Counted from the first letter of the stretch, positions 1-7,777 are shown. The stretch: 17,830 nt of DNA from Opitutales bacterium (GCA_021772555.1 JAJFLT010000035.1:1-17830), one strand, 5' to 3'. Numbers and translations are program-made. The notes: generated from the sequence alone by a model not told the origin.

Positions 1-2
1 CT

Positions 3-158
3 TCGTTCATGCCGCCCAGTCTCAAGAAGGGTGCCGAAAGTGCCAGCCAACTTCAAATGCGTCACATCCATGTGACTACTCAACAAACACATCATCAACG
101 AAATACGACTTTAGACTGGCCGCTTAACTGGACAGTAGTGAGAAGTTATATTACCTGA
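3..158 (+). CDS. Possible C-terminal end of an upstream gene (partial, uncertain)
   Basis: A reading frame is open from the left edge and stops with TGA at 156-158. Its last base is the first base of the ATG of the receiver gene, a TGATG overlap typical of translationally coupled genes. The visible 51 residues (ending in WTVVRSYIT) resemble no family I know and are rich in Thr, Gln and His. Such a short open frame could be chance. The overlap is the only positive evidence, and no domain can be named. Confidence 0.2.
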   Translation, partial: SFMPPSLKKGAESASQLQMRHIHVTTQQTHHQRNTTLDWPLNWTVVRSYIT

Positions 159-532
159 TGCAAAAGCAAAAGATATTAATCGCTGATGACGATGTGGCAT
201 TGAATGAGATGTTGTGTCGGATGTTGGAACGGTCGAGTTATGAGACCCTGAGTGCCTTGAATGGCAAGGAAGCAGTGGAAATTTGCCATAAAGAACCAGT
301 TGATTTAATAGTGACTGACATATTTATGCCGGAACAAGAGGGAATCGCTACCATATTAGAAGTTCGGCGTGAATTTCCCGACATAAAAATAATAGCCATG
401 TCCGGGGGCGGCAATTCGGGTATGAAGGATTACCTTAACATGGCCAAATTACTGGGGTCGGAAGGCATTATCACAAAACCCTTTTCAAATTCCGAACTTA
501 TTCAGCTTATTGCAAAATTGCTCTCCGATTGA
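158..532 (+). CDS. Single-domain response regulator (CheY-like receiver)
   Basis: A 124-residue protein made only of a REC domain. The strand-1 acidic cluster is ADDD at residues 9-12, the phospho-acceptor is Asp54 in VTDIFMP, the switch Ser is Ser82 in AMSGGG, and the conserved Lys is Lys107 in ITKPF. There is no output domain, so it should act by protein-protein contact, either as a CheY binding a flagellar or pilus motor or as a phosphorelay intermediate. The start is the ATG overlapping a possible upstream TGA. A GAGAAG upstream is rather far away (about 13 bases), so the RBS is weak and coupling is plausible. The three chemoreceptors further downstream make a chemotaxis role reasonable, but no kinase is encoded here and the partner is unknown. 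Confidence 0.9.
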   Translation: MQKQKILIADDDVALNEMLCRMLERSSYETLSALNGKEAVEICHKEPVDLIVTDIFMPEQEGIATILEVRREFPDIKIIAMSGGGNSGMKDYLNMAKLLGSEGIITKPFSNSELIQLIAKLLSD

Positions 533-935
533 AGGTAACGTAAATACTACTCATGGTTTTGGCTACACGCCGCATAGTGGCATTATGCCTATTGCTTGAA
601 AACGGGCGATTTTCCTAACGATAAATAATTTGTTGTTCGGTCCGTAGGCTAAGGCCGCCTCTCGGGAAGTAGCGGGAGGGATGATTCCTATTCTGGAAAT
701 GGTTTATAGAGATAAAATCGAGGTTATCTATCCGTATAATTACGTAACGATTTTGAGTATTTACCACGAGTAACTTTCAGGAATTATTACTAATACCTTG
801 GTAAGTGCCTTAGTCGATAACACATCGATCCAATTAGTGGATTTACATTTAATTTACGTGGTTGAACAGGCTGACCAAAGAAAGCTGCCTAAACTTTTTG
901 TTATTAATTCATAAGATATTAATCATTAAACGATT
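533..935 (+). other. 403-base gap with a hairpin; no gene seen
   Basis: No convincing reading frame is seen on either strand. The stretch holds a GGCATTATGCC near-palindrome close to 580-592 and a stronger GC-rich hairpin at 658-679. The last 100 bases are very AT-rich and probably contain the promoter of the globin-like gene, but no clear -35/-10 pair can be picked out. Confidence 0.5.
658..679 (+). promoter_or_regulatory. GC-rich hairpin in long leader
   Basis: CCTCTCG (658-664) can pair with CGGGAGG (673-679) around an 8-base loop, giving seven base pairs including one G-U. No T-run follows, so it is not a classical terminator. It sits about 125 bases after the receiver gene and 260 bases before the next gene. 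It could be part of a structured RNA or an mRNA 3' end; I recognise no riboswitch class. Confidence 0.3.
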
Positions 936-1355
936 ATGATTTGCCAAGATCAGAAAATTCGCTTGCTGAAACCGGTTTCCCTTTTGCGACAAATTGGGGA
1001 TGATGATTTTATGAGCCGTTTTGTGGACCGGTTTTATCTATGTGTAATGGATGACGATTTGCTATGGCCTTATTTTGTGCAAACCAAGACCGTTCGCCTG
1101 AAAAAAGAATTGATGGATCTATTTTGTCAAATGCTATTGGAGGAGTCACTGGCGCCAATTTCCTTTTCCGAGGTTTCCATCGATTCTTCGATAGAATTAT
1201 CCAGAGCCCATATTGACAGGATTGTATTCCATCTGGCTGCCGTTCTGGAATGGCAAAACATTCCGCAATACCTGATTGCCCAGGCTGTGCTGGCGATGGC
1301 TCCGAGAGCGGGCGAAATTCTTTCTGTGGCCGTTTCTCACAAAGCTGAAATTTGA
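936..1355 (+). CDS. Truncated-hemoglobin-like (globin fold) protein, probably without heme
   Basis: 139 residues with the layout of bacterial truncated hemoglobins: LLRQIGDDDFMSRFVDRFY (16-34, helices A/B), VMDDDLLWPYF (37-47, the usual 'D..L.P.F' CD segment), and a C-terminal helix pair, FHLAAVLEWQNIP (98-110) and LIAQAVLAMAP (113-123). These match the family's 'HL...L...gvp..li......aP' pattern. Aligned on that C-terminal half, the place of the proximal heme His (helix F) falls near Asp83-Ser84. The only histidines are 92, 99 and 135, so the normal heme ligand appears absent. Family members usually bind O2 or NO; degenerate non-heme globins occur as sensory or protein-interaction domains. 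It stands alone, about 400 bases after the receiver gene and just before a terminator-like hairpin. Globin fold likely; function unknown. Confidence 0.7.
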   Translation: MICQDQKIRLLKPVSLLRQIGDDDFMSRFVDRFYLCVMDDDLLWPYFVQTKTVRLKKELMDLFCQMLLEESLAPISFSEVSIDSSIELSRAHIDRIVFHLAAVLEWQNIPQYLIAQAVLAMAPRAGEILSVAVSHKAEI

Positions 1356-1383
1356 CCCGAAATCTTCGGGGGAGTGATTTTTT
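1356..1383 (+). terminator. Probable rho-independent terminator after the globin-like gene
   Basis: Immediately after the stop codon, CCCGAA (1356-1361) pairs perfectly with TTCGGG (1365-1370) over a 3-base loop. A run of six T lies at 1378-1383 after a 7-base spacer. The stem is short and the T-run slightly displaced, so efficiency may be moderate. Confidence 0.55.
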
Positions 1384-1662
1384 AACAACAAACCAAAATT
1401 CTATTCTCGATTAATTAAGAAAGCCTAAATGGCCACATTTCATTTATTGGCTCCGGTATTACTTTTACGGTTGGTCAGATTAACGCGCAGTTACCTGCTT
1501 CTTCATTCTAATGAAGCTTGGAAGGTAATTTCTATAAAACCAATAATATTCTAGTTAACATTTAAACTCCCCAACCGAAAACGGGAGTCTACTACCATCC
1601 TTTTTCCATAATTTATGTGTTCAAAAGGGATTTCTGAAAACCAAACAAAAGGAAGTTTAATC
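1384..1662 (+). promoter_or_regulatory. Leader of the porin gene, with a hairpin at 1566-1588
   Basis: This AT-rich stretch upstream of the porin has no gene. ACTCCC (1566-1571) pairs with GGGAGT (1583-1588) in the probable 5' leader, and a short T-run follows at about 1600-1605. It could be a weak attenuator or an mRNA-stabilising stem. GGAAG at 1651-1655 is the ribosome binding site, 7 bases before the ATG at 1663. This spacing decides the porin start against an in-frame ATG at 1615. Confidence 0.35.
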
Positions 1663-2931
1663 ATGCATTTAAAATTTTCATGGGCAAGCAACTGCCCGAT
1701 CCCGAATTTGAAACGGACCCTCGTTTTGATTTGTGGGCTGGTTTCATTCATTATGGGTCCAAGCTTAAGGGCGGATGATTTAGATGAGATAAGAGCAGAA
1801 CTGAAAAAAAGCAGGGAAGTTATCGAATCACTGCTGGGCCGAATAGAAACCTTGGAAGCGAATTCAGCGGCAAGCAGCGATGCGTCCATGATTAGCCAGG
1901 CAACTGAACGAATTGACTATTTGGAGGAAAACGTTTTTGAAATTCAGGACCGTATTGGGAATAAGCCTCCCGTCCAGGTATTCGATGGGCAGTCTTTGCT
2001 GCTGGGAGGATTTCTTACCACGCAGTTTACAACCATAGTGGGCGAAGATAATACTACCTCCAGTTTCAATGCAACACAGTTCGAGCTACTTATCCGTTCG
2101 GATATCACCAAGGAGATATCTTTTTTTGCCGCTCAGGGTTTTCTTTGGGAAGCTGATGAGGATTTTCTCTCCGATCCAAATAAGCCCCATTTCAAACCTC
2201 ATGTATTGAGGACACCATTGATCCTGGGTTCGGTAAATTACCGACATAACGATCATTTGCAGATTGAAGCAGGACGTTTTATTACACCGCATGGAATTAT
2301 CAACATCGAACACTTTCCGCCCACGCTCCTCGACCTGCGCCAGCCACAATTTTTACGGCCTTTTTCGGGGCAGACAATCTTCCCGAATTTTCTTACCGGG
2401 GCAAGGGTTCATGGAAGCCGTTTTTCCGAAAACGGGGATGGGCGACTTTCCTACAGCTTATATACAGGAGCGCACGTTACAGGACCGGTGAAAGAGGCCA
2501 ATGCTCTACACTCCGGCCTTCGTTTGGAATACGATTTTTCCTCTCATGGTATAACCATCGGAACCAATTACGCCCACGGAAGCCGAAGTAACGCCGGTGA
2601 TTACGATCTGGTGGGAGTCGATCTACTCTACAATAAGGGGCCGGTTTTATGGAAGACTGAAGTTTTCTCAAGCTTTGAAAAAGCCGGGGCCGATGATCGG
2701 TTCGCCTTCTATACGCAACCCTCCTATCGAATTAATGACAAATGGATTGGCTTTTACCGTTTCGATTACCTCGACAACGGCGTCCTACCAGGGTCCATAA
2801 CGAAGGAGCATGTATTTGGTGTTAATTTTCTTCCAATCTCGATAGTTCGCCTTAGAGGAGAAGCCATTTTTCGGGATACCAAAGAAGCTGACACTTTGCT
2901 TTTTCAATTGAGTTCAACCGTTAGCTTTTAG
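1663..2931 (+). CDS. Outer-membrane porin with N-terminal coiled coil
   Basis: 422 residues from the ATG with the good RBS. The signal peptide is a basic region at residues 16-18, a hydrophobic run at about 19-32, then likely cleavage after SLRA (37). A short coiled coil follows (about 39-98: DLDEIRAELKKS, IETLEAN, ERIDYLEENVFEIQDRI), as in trimeric porins anchored to the cell wall. The rest alternates polar and hydrophobic residues as in a beta-barrel, starting at LLLGGFLTTQF. It contains IEAGRFITPHGIINIEHFPP, typical of porins that carry a 'GRf..P.G' strand, and ends in TVSF with the C-terminal Phe used by the BAM complex. The substrate is unknown. The next gene, 13 bases on, encodes a PstS-like binding protein, which suggests phosphate or another oxyanion. 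Porin identity is firm; substrate is inference. Confidence 0.85.
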   Translation: MHLKFSWASNCPIPNLKRTLVLICGLVSFIMGPSLRADDLDEIRAELKKSREVIESLLGRIETLEANSAASSDASMISQATERIDYLEENVFEIQDRIGNKPPVQVFDGQSLLLGGFLTTQFTTIVGEDNTTSSFNATQFELLIRSDITKEISFFAAQGFLWEADEDFLSDPNKPHFKPHVLRTPLILGSVNYRHNDHLQIEAGRFITPHGIINIEHFPPTLLDLRQPQFLRPFSGQTIFPNFLTGARVHGSRFSENGDGRLSYSLYTGAHVTGPVKEANALHSGLRLEYDFSSHGITIGTNYAHGSRSNAGDYDLVGVDLLYNKGPVLWKTEVFSSFEKAGADDRFAFYTQPSYRINDKWIGFYRFDYLDNGVLPGSITKEHVFGVNFLPISIVRLRGEAIFRDTKEADTLLFQLSSTVSF

Positions 2932-2944
2932 AATTGTACCGGCT

Positions 2945-3415
2945 ATGAATATGAAATATTTAACCAAATTTTTTCTTGCTCTCTCCGGCTTTGGTTGTGC
3001 GTTTGGACATTCCCCTGCCTACGCCCAAAACAATGACCAATTTGTTATTGTTGTCCACCAGTCCAGTAATCTCGCCCAGTCTGATTCATCCATGATGGCC
3101 TCCATCAAGCAGATGTACTTGAAAGAAAAAACAAAGTGGTCGAACGGGATGGATGCAGTGCCTTTTGACAGGCCGAATGGCAGTCCCGTAAAGGTGGCCT
3201 TTTTGCAGACAGTGCTAGGAATGTCGGAGACGCAACTGGCTGAGCACTGGATCTCGGTGAAGCAGAAAAATGGCACGTCTCCTCCACGGGTTATACCCTC
3301 GAGCTCACTGCTTCTGAAATTCCTGGAAAGGTATCCAGGTAGTTTTGCCATGATGAGCCGGGAAGAGGCCGAGAAGGCCGCCGATGCCGTCAAGATAATC
3401 TTTAGCTTTAGCTAA
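2945..3415 (+). CDS. Short PstS-like periplasmic phosphate/oxyanion-binding protein
   Basis: 156 residues. The signal peptide (about 1-27) ends in AYA. The mature part has the pattern of one PstS-type lobe: QFVIVVHQSSNL (32-43), ASIKQMYLKEKTKW (52-65, the 'l...fl.k...w.dG' element), VPFDRPNGSPVKVAFLQTVL (72-91, matching the family's 'v.r..gS..r..F...vl'), then EHWISVKQKNG and RYPGSFAMM (129-137, like 'v...pgaIGYv'). Full PstS proteins are about twice this length, so this is the small stand-alone form; it has no ABC permease or ATPase nearby. It begins 13 bases after the porin stop with a weak RBS, so it is probably co-transcribed. The following gene is a chemoreceptor, so it may be a sensory binding protein instead of a transport one (inference). 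Confidence 0.75.
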   Translation: MNMKYLTKFFLALSGFGCAFGHSPAYAQNNDQFVIVVHQSSNLAQSDSSMMASIKQMYLKEKTKWSNGMDAVPFDRPNGSPVKVAFLQTVLGMSETQLAEHWISVKQKNGTSPPRVIPSSSLLLKFLERYPGSFAMMSREEAEKAADAVKIIFSFS

Positions 3416-3482
3416 CTGCTAATACGGTGATTTTCAAAAAATCGATGGATACTTTAATCCGAACCAGACCGCAAGTAATTGA

Positions 3483-5123
3483 ATGAAGAAATTACTCCAG
3501 GCATTTGGCATAGCGATCCTGTTCATGTTTATTCAGGCTGGCACTATACAGTATTTTAACTGGCAGTTAGGCAAGGTCGTTAATGAGATTGTAGATACGG
3601 CAACCGTTTATCGATTCGTATCCGACAGTGTCGAACAGATAGCGGAGATTAGAAAAGAGATTTCACCTTTGCTGGATGGCGAGATCAAGGAATTGGGTAC
3701 AACTTTGGTTTATTGGCGCGATCTTGGGACCAGATCGGATACGATCTCGGAATACCTGAAGGCCCATGATATTGATAAAGAGTTGGAGGAAAAGATCAAT
3801 TCCTCTTTGGCGGAAGCTGGTGGTGAGCTACAAATTCTTCATCCTGAAGTCAGTAAGGCGGAGGCTGCCGATCTCGACATAGTTATTGAGCATGCTTTCT
3901 TTCTCGATGAAAGTTTGCGGCAATTGGTCGAAGGGATGAGTATCCTCAATGTCCATTTGCGCGATAGTCTTTCCGAAGTTATCGAAGTGGAAAGACGAAT
4001 CCATAATCGGCCCTTGTTATTCGGGGGAGGCGTCAGCCTCATAGCAGTGGTTCTCCTTGGGTTTTTTGCCTTTAATTTCTCTTCAAGGTTTGCCGGTCCT
4101 TTGCACAGGATCATTTATCTTGTTGACAGGAGCGCCAACGAGGTGGGGCAGGCCAGTGGGCAGTTGGTGAGTTCGAGCAAGGGTCTGGCTGAGGACGCTG
4201 GCGGGCAAACCGTATCCCTGGACAAAACCAGCGCTTCGCTCAAAGAGATAACCGACATGACGAAGCAGACTTTTCAAAACGCAAAGTCGGTCAAGGAATC
4301 GGCAGAATGCACCCGCCAGGCGGCGGATTCCGGGGTTGTCAACATTCAGGAAATGGCTGAGACGATAAACCGGATCAAAAATGCCGGCGAGGAAATGGGT
4401 GAAGCGACCCGGGAAGTAAGAGATTCTTGTAATGATGTTTCTAAAATCGTCAAAACGATCGACAAAATTGCCTCTCAGACAAACCTTCTAGCTCTCAATG
4501 CAGCAGTAGAAGCGGCACGAGCAGGTGAGGCGGGGCAAGGTTTTGCCGTCGTTGCTGATGAAGTTCGAAGTCTGGCCAAAAGCACTACCAAAGCGGCTCG
4601 AGAAACTTCCGAGAAAATCCAAGACTCTCTTACCAAGAGCGAACACAGTTTTCAGGCCAGTAAAAATGTGGCGGAATGTGTCGTTGAGACGAGGGCGAAA
4701 GCCAGTAACATGGAAAGCGCTTTCAACGGAATTGTAGAGAAAGCTCATGAAGTCGAAAACATGATCAGCCAGATTACAGATGCCGCTGAAGAACAGAGTC
4801 TGGGGATTGACCAGGTCAACCATTCCGTCCTTCAGATGGATAAGGTCACAAGGTCAAACGAAGCCACAGCCAAAGAAAGCGCCACTGCCTCTTCCGAGCT
4901 TTCAGTTCAGGCCGATTGCCTGCGGGAGGCGGTTGCCGATTTGCGGAGCCTGGTTGGGAATCAAACAGGAGATGAAGTGAAAAGTGAAAAACAAAAATCA
5001 ACTGCCCAGCCTCTTTTTAAATTTTCAGTTCCTTTTAGGCAAAAACCGAAGCTGAATTCAAGTAGTCCGGTAAATTTTTTCCGTCGTAATAGCCAGGCAA
5101 AAAAAACCGCCATCGTCGATTAA
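3483..5123 (+). CDS. Methyl-accepting chemotaxis protein next to the PstS-like gene, no clear HAMP
   Basis: 546 residues. TM1 is at about 4-24. The periplasmic domain (about 25-176) is mostly helical and Glu-rich, and TM2 is at about 178-198. No HAMP signature is visible after TM2; RFAGPLHRIIYLVDRSANEV leads directly into the long cytoplasmic coiled coil. The kinase-control tip is SQTNLLALNA, VEAARAGEAGQGFAVVADEV (331-360), the hallmark of MCPs that bind CheA/CheW. The C-terminal tail (about 495-546) is basic, contains KFSVPFRQKPK and NFFRRNSQAKK, and lacks the NWLEM tail of the two downstream MCPs. It starts 67 bases after the PstS-like gene, so it probably belongs to the same transcript. 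It may sense the loaded binding protein. MCP identity is certain; ligand is inference. Confidence 0.93.
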   Translation: MKKLLQAFGIAILFMFIQAGTIQYFNWQLGKVVNEIVDTATVYRFVSDSVEQIAEIRKEISPLLDGEIKELGTTLVYWRDLGTRSDTISEYLKAHDIDKELEEKINSSLAEAGGELQILHPEVSKAEAADLDIVIEHAFFLDESLRQLVEGMSILNVHLRDSLSEVIEVERRIHNRPLLFGGGVSLIAVVLLGFFAFNFSSRFAGPLHRIIYLVDRSANEVGQASGQLVSSSKGLAEDAGGQTVSLDKTSASLKEITDMTKQTFQNAKSVKESAECTRQAADSGVVNIQEMAETINRIKNAGEEMGEATREVRDSCNDVSKIVKTIDKIASQTNLLALNAAVEAARAGEAGQGFAVVADEVRSLAKSTTKAARETSEKIQDSLTKSEHSFQASKNVAECVVETRAKASNMESAFNGIVEKAHEVENMISQITDAAEEQSLGIDQVNHSVLQMDKVTRSNEATAKESATASSELSVQADCLREAVADLRSLVGNQTGDEVKSEKQKSTAQPLFKFSVPFRQKPKLNSSSPVNFFRRNSQAKKTAIVD

Positions 5124-5138
5124 GGACAATGGTCTGAT

Positions 5139-5155
5139 TGCAATGGGACATTGCA
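5139..5155. repeat. Perfect inverted repeat between two MCP genes
   Basis: TGCAATG (5139-5145) and CATTGCA (5149-5155) form a perfect 7-bp stem with a GGA loop, 15 bases after the first MCP stop. No T-run follows, so it is not an obvious terminator. It could be an mRNA processing or stability element, or an operator for the next gene, whose ATG is 41 bases downstream. Confidence 0.4.
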
Positions 5156-5196
5156 TAAGAAACCAATCTAAATAAACCATAACAAGTAGAGAATTA

Positions 5197-7422
5197 ATGA
5201 GAGAAAAGCAATCCACGAAACCAATGAATAAGCCTAGCAACAGTATATTGAAATTTTCAAACCTCAAAGTATCAACCAGGATTGGTGTCGGGTTCGCCCT
5301 TTGCACCCTAATCCTTTGCACGGTAATTGGAGTTACCATTTATAAGGTTCGTAAAACGAGTGAGATAACCACCCGCATGATCGATCTACGTGCACCGACT
5401 GCTCAGGCGAGCTTAGGAATGTTGAACGGTATGAACCATTCGCTGGCGGCTCTGCGAGGCTGGATCATCCTGGGCAAAGACAAGTTCAAGCAAGAGCGGG
5501 CCAAGGCTTGGTCGGAGGAGATCGAGGCCTCACTGACTAATATGAGGAAGCTTGCGGTCAATTGGACAGACCCGAAGAATATCGAACGGCTGAAAGAGAT
5601 TGGTGAGAAGCTTGATGCCTTCAAGACTTATCAGAAGGAGATCGAGGAAATCGCGCAGACGATCGAGAACACCCCGGCTTCGAAAATTCTGTTTAAGGAG
5701 GCCGCGCCGAGGGCCCATATCCTGTCGACGAACATTACCAAGATGATTGATTTGGAGGCAGAGCAGGAGGCTACGCCAGAGCGTAAAGCTCTTCTGGGGA
5801 TGATGGCGGATGTTCGGGGAACACTCGGTTTAGGGCTTGGATCTATTCGAGCCTACCTGCTTTCAGGTAACGATAGTTTTAAAGGGCAATTTGAAAAGCT
5901 TTGGGCTAAAAACACGAGGCGTTTCGGAGACCTCACCGCACAGATTGATCTGCTGACACCCGAACAGCGCAAGGCCTATGAATTCTTCGCCGAGGCCCGC
6001 GAGCAATTTGACCCGCTACCGACCAAGATGTTCGAAATTCGTGGAAGCGGTGAGTGGAACCTGGCTAATAAATGGCTTGGGACCAAAGCAGCCCCCACGG
6101 CCTTCGCAATCAAGGAAAATCTGGATGCGATGATCGCCGGCCAAAAGACGCTGATGCACGATGACATGATTGCATCCAAGGCCGCTATTACGCAATTGAA
6201 TGTCACCCTGTTTTCACTCCTTGGCGCGGGCACTTTTCTCTCCATCATATTCGGTCTTTTAATTTCTCGCGGTATCGTCAAACCTCTCAATGCCTTAATA
6301 TTACGTGTCAGAGATATTGCGGAAGGAGAGGGAGACCTGACCAGGCGTATTGAGGTTAATAGCAGCGATGAATTGGGTAAGCTCGGGTCCTATTTCAATC
6401 TCTTTCTTAAGAAGCTTCAAAAAACGATTCACTCCATCGGCAAGACGACACAACTGCTGGCCAGTTCCGCCGAAGAATTGAGTTCGGTAAGCCAGCAAAT
6501 GAGCGGCAATGCCGAGGAAACAACCACCCAGGCTGGTGTGGTGTCCTCCGCCTCGGAGCAGATCAACACTAATATACACACCGTTGCTACGGGAGCCGAG
6601 GAAATGAGCGCCAGCATCAAGGAAATCGCCCACAATGCCAGCGAAGCGGCCCGTGTGGCCAATGAGGCAGTGGAATTGACCGAGCTATCCAACTCCACCA
6701 TGGTCAAGCTGAATCAAAGCAGTGAGGAGATAGGGCAGGTGGTTCAAGTAATTACTTCTATTGCCGAGCAAACCAACATGCTGGCCTTAAATGCGACCAT
6801 CGAGGCGGCACGCGCAGGCGAAGCGGGCAAAGGTTTCGCAGTGGTGGCCAACGAGGTGAAAGAACTGGCCAAAGAGACGGCCAAGGCCACCGAGGACATC
6901 AGCCGGCAGATTCAATCGATTCAAGGCAACACAGGCGAATCGGTAAAAGCGATTGGCCAGACCGGGGAGATCATTACCAACCTCAACGATATTTCAACCA
7001 CCATTGCCACGGCGGTGGAGGAGCAGTCGGCCACGACCAACGAAATTACACGCAACGTAGCTGAGGCGGCCAAGGGCAGCACGGAAATTACATCGAACAT
7101 CACAGGTGTGGCTCAGGCGGCGCAAGATACTTCGGGGGGGGCGATCGACTCACAGAAGGCAGCACATGAACTGTCCCTAATGGCGACCGAGTTGCAGCGG
7201 CTTGTGGGACAGTTCAAGACCGGCGGCGGTGATGAAGGCGGCGGTGCCTCCACCACATCAAATGTTTCGGAATCAGAGCATAACCCGGTTGTGGGTCGGG
7301 TTACGACCCCGGAGAAATCGGACGAGGTGAGCGGTAGAAATTTAAAAACAGAAACCGATAATGACGAGGAGAATTGGCTCGAAATGGCGAGTAACTCCCT
7401 GGATAGAAACGGCCATAACTAA
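5197..7422 (+). CDS. Methyl-accepting chemotaxis protein with bimodular helical sensor domain
   Basis: 741 residues. TM1 is at about 29-49 and TM2 at about 334-357, giving an unusually long periplasmic region of about 285 residues. It holds two similar helical units: one around LRGWIILGKDKFKQERAKAW (86-105) and one around IRAYLLSGNDSFKGQFEKLW (217-236). This fits a helical bimodular (HBM) or tandem CHASE3/four-helix sensor. HAMP follows (about 358-412, with IVKPLNALILRVRDIAEGEGDLTRRI), then the signalling coiled coil and the tip EQTNMLALNA, IEAARAGEAGKGFAVVANEV (524-553). A flexible linker ends in NDEENWLEM (722-730), a tail resembling the NWETF CheR tether. ATG 5197 has a weak AGAGAA nearby; an in-frame ATG at 5224 is an alternative. 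HBM receptors often sense organic acids, but the ligand cannot be read here. Confidence 0.93.
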   Translation: MREKQSTKPMNKPSNSILKFSNLKVSTRIGVGFALCTLILCTVIGVTIYKVRKTSEITTRMIDLRAPTAQASLGMLNGMNHSLAALRGWIILGKDKFKQERAKAWSEEIEASLTNMRKLAVNWTDPKNIERLKEIGEKLDAFKTYQKEIEEIAQTIENTPASKILFKEAAPRAHILSTNITKMIDLEAEQEATPERKALLGMMADVRGTLGLGLGSIRAYLLSGNDSFKGQFEKLWAKNTRRFGDLTAQIDLLTPEQRKAYEFFAEAREQFDPLPTKMFEIRGSGEWNLANKWLGTKAAPTAFAIKENLDAMIAGQKTLMHDDMIASKAAITQLNVTLFSLLGAGTFLSIIFGLLISRGIVKPLNALILRVRDIAEGEGDLTRRIEVNSSDELGKLGSYFNLFLKKLQKTIHSIGKTTQLLASSAEELSSVSQQMSGNAEETTTQAGVVSSASEQINTNIHTVATGAEEMSASIKEIAHNASEAARVANEAVELTELSNSTMVKLNQSSEEIGQVVQVITSIAEQTNMLALNATIEAARAGEAGKGFAVVANEVKELAKETAKATEDISRQIQSIQGNTGESVKAIGQTGEIITNLNDISTTIATAVEEQSATTNEITRNVAEAAKGSTEITSNITGVAQAAQDTSGGAIDSQKAAHELSLMATELQRLVGQFKTGGGDEGGGASTTSNVSESEHNPVVGRVTTPEKSDEVSGRNLKTETDNDEENWLEMASNSLDRNGHN

Positions 7423-7484
7423 CCACAACCATTCATTCTTGGTATTTAAATAAACATTAATCAGAATTTCTTAAAACTCAGATT

Positions 7485-7490
7485 AGGAGG
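7485..7490 (+). promoter_or_regulatory. Orphan Shine-Dalgarno (AGGAGG) without a gene
   Basis: A perfect AGGAGG is the strongest ribosome binding site in this area, yet no start codon opens a usable frame just after it, and in-frame stops follow within 25 bases. The decayed MCP piece begins right downstream. The simplest reading is that this is the leftover RBS of the lost MCP gene, whose 5' and middle parts were deleted. Confidence 0.35.
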
Positions 7491-7513
7491 CATTATTTAA
7501 AAATAGATAATAA

Positions 7514-7777
7514 CCTGATATATCGAGATCCATTGACCAGATTAACGATATATCCTTCACAATTGCCAGCGCGATTGAGGAGCAAACGGCAACTACAACC
7601 GAAATCACCAATAACGTTACCAACGCAGCAAAGAACATTTCGGAGATTATCAATAATTTTTAATCCGAGAGCTCAAATCCAGGAAAAGCATACGATTTAA
7701 AGACCGATAGCGAATATGTGGAGGGAATGAGCGAGTCAGCGACGTCAGTAAATCCAATCGCTGAATCTTTTAAGTGA
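7514..7777 (+). pseudogene. C-terminal remnant of a fourth MCP
   Basis: Between two intact MCP genes, the frame from 7514 reads IDQINDISFTIASAIEEQTA, then TTTEITNNVTNAAKNISEII. This corresponds to the post-tip segment of the neighbouring receptors (INDIQNTIATAVEEQSATTN in the third MCP, for example). A TAA at 7661-7663 interrupts it; the same frame then stays open to 7775-7777 and ends in SVNPIAESFK. There is no transmembrane segment, sensor, HAMP or CheA-contacting tip, so it cannot work as a receptor. The sequence differs clearly from both neighbours, so it is an older relic of a separate receptor gene. An orphan AGGAGG lies just upstream. Confidence 0.75.

Noticed and set aside
1615..1662. 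Upstream ATG as the start of the porin
   Set aside because: It adds 16 hydrophilic residues before a normal signal peptide, while ATG 1663 has GGAAG at the right spacing.
7727..7777. Tiny 16-residue gene with GGAGGG directly before its ATG
   Set aside because: It is in the same frame as the MCP relic and resembles the linker and end of the neighbouring MCPs; the purine run is too close to the ATG.
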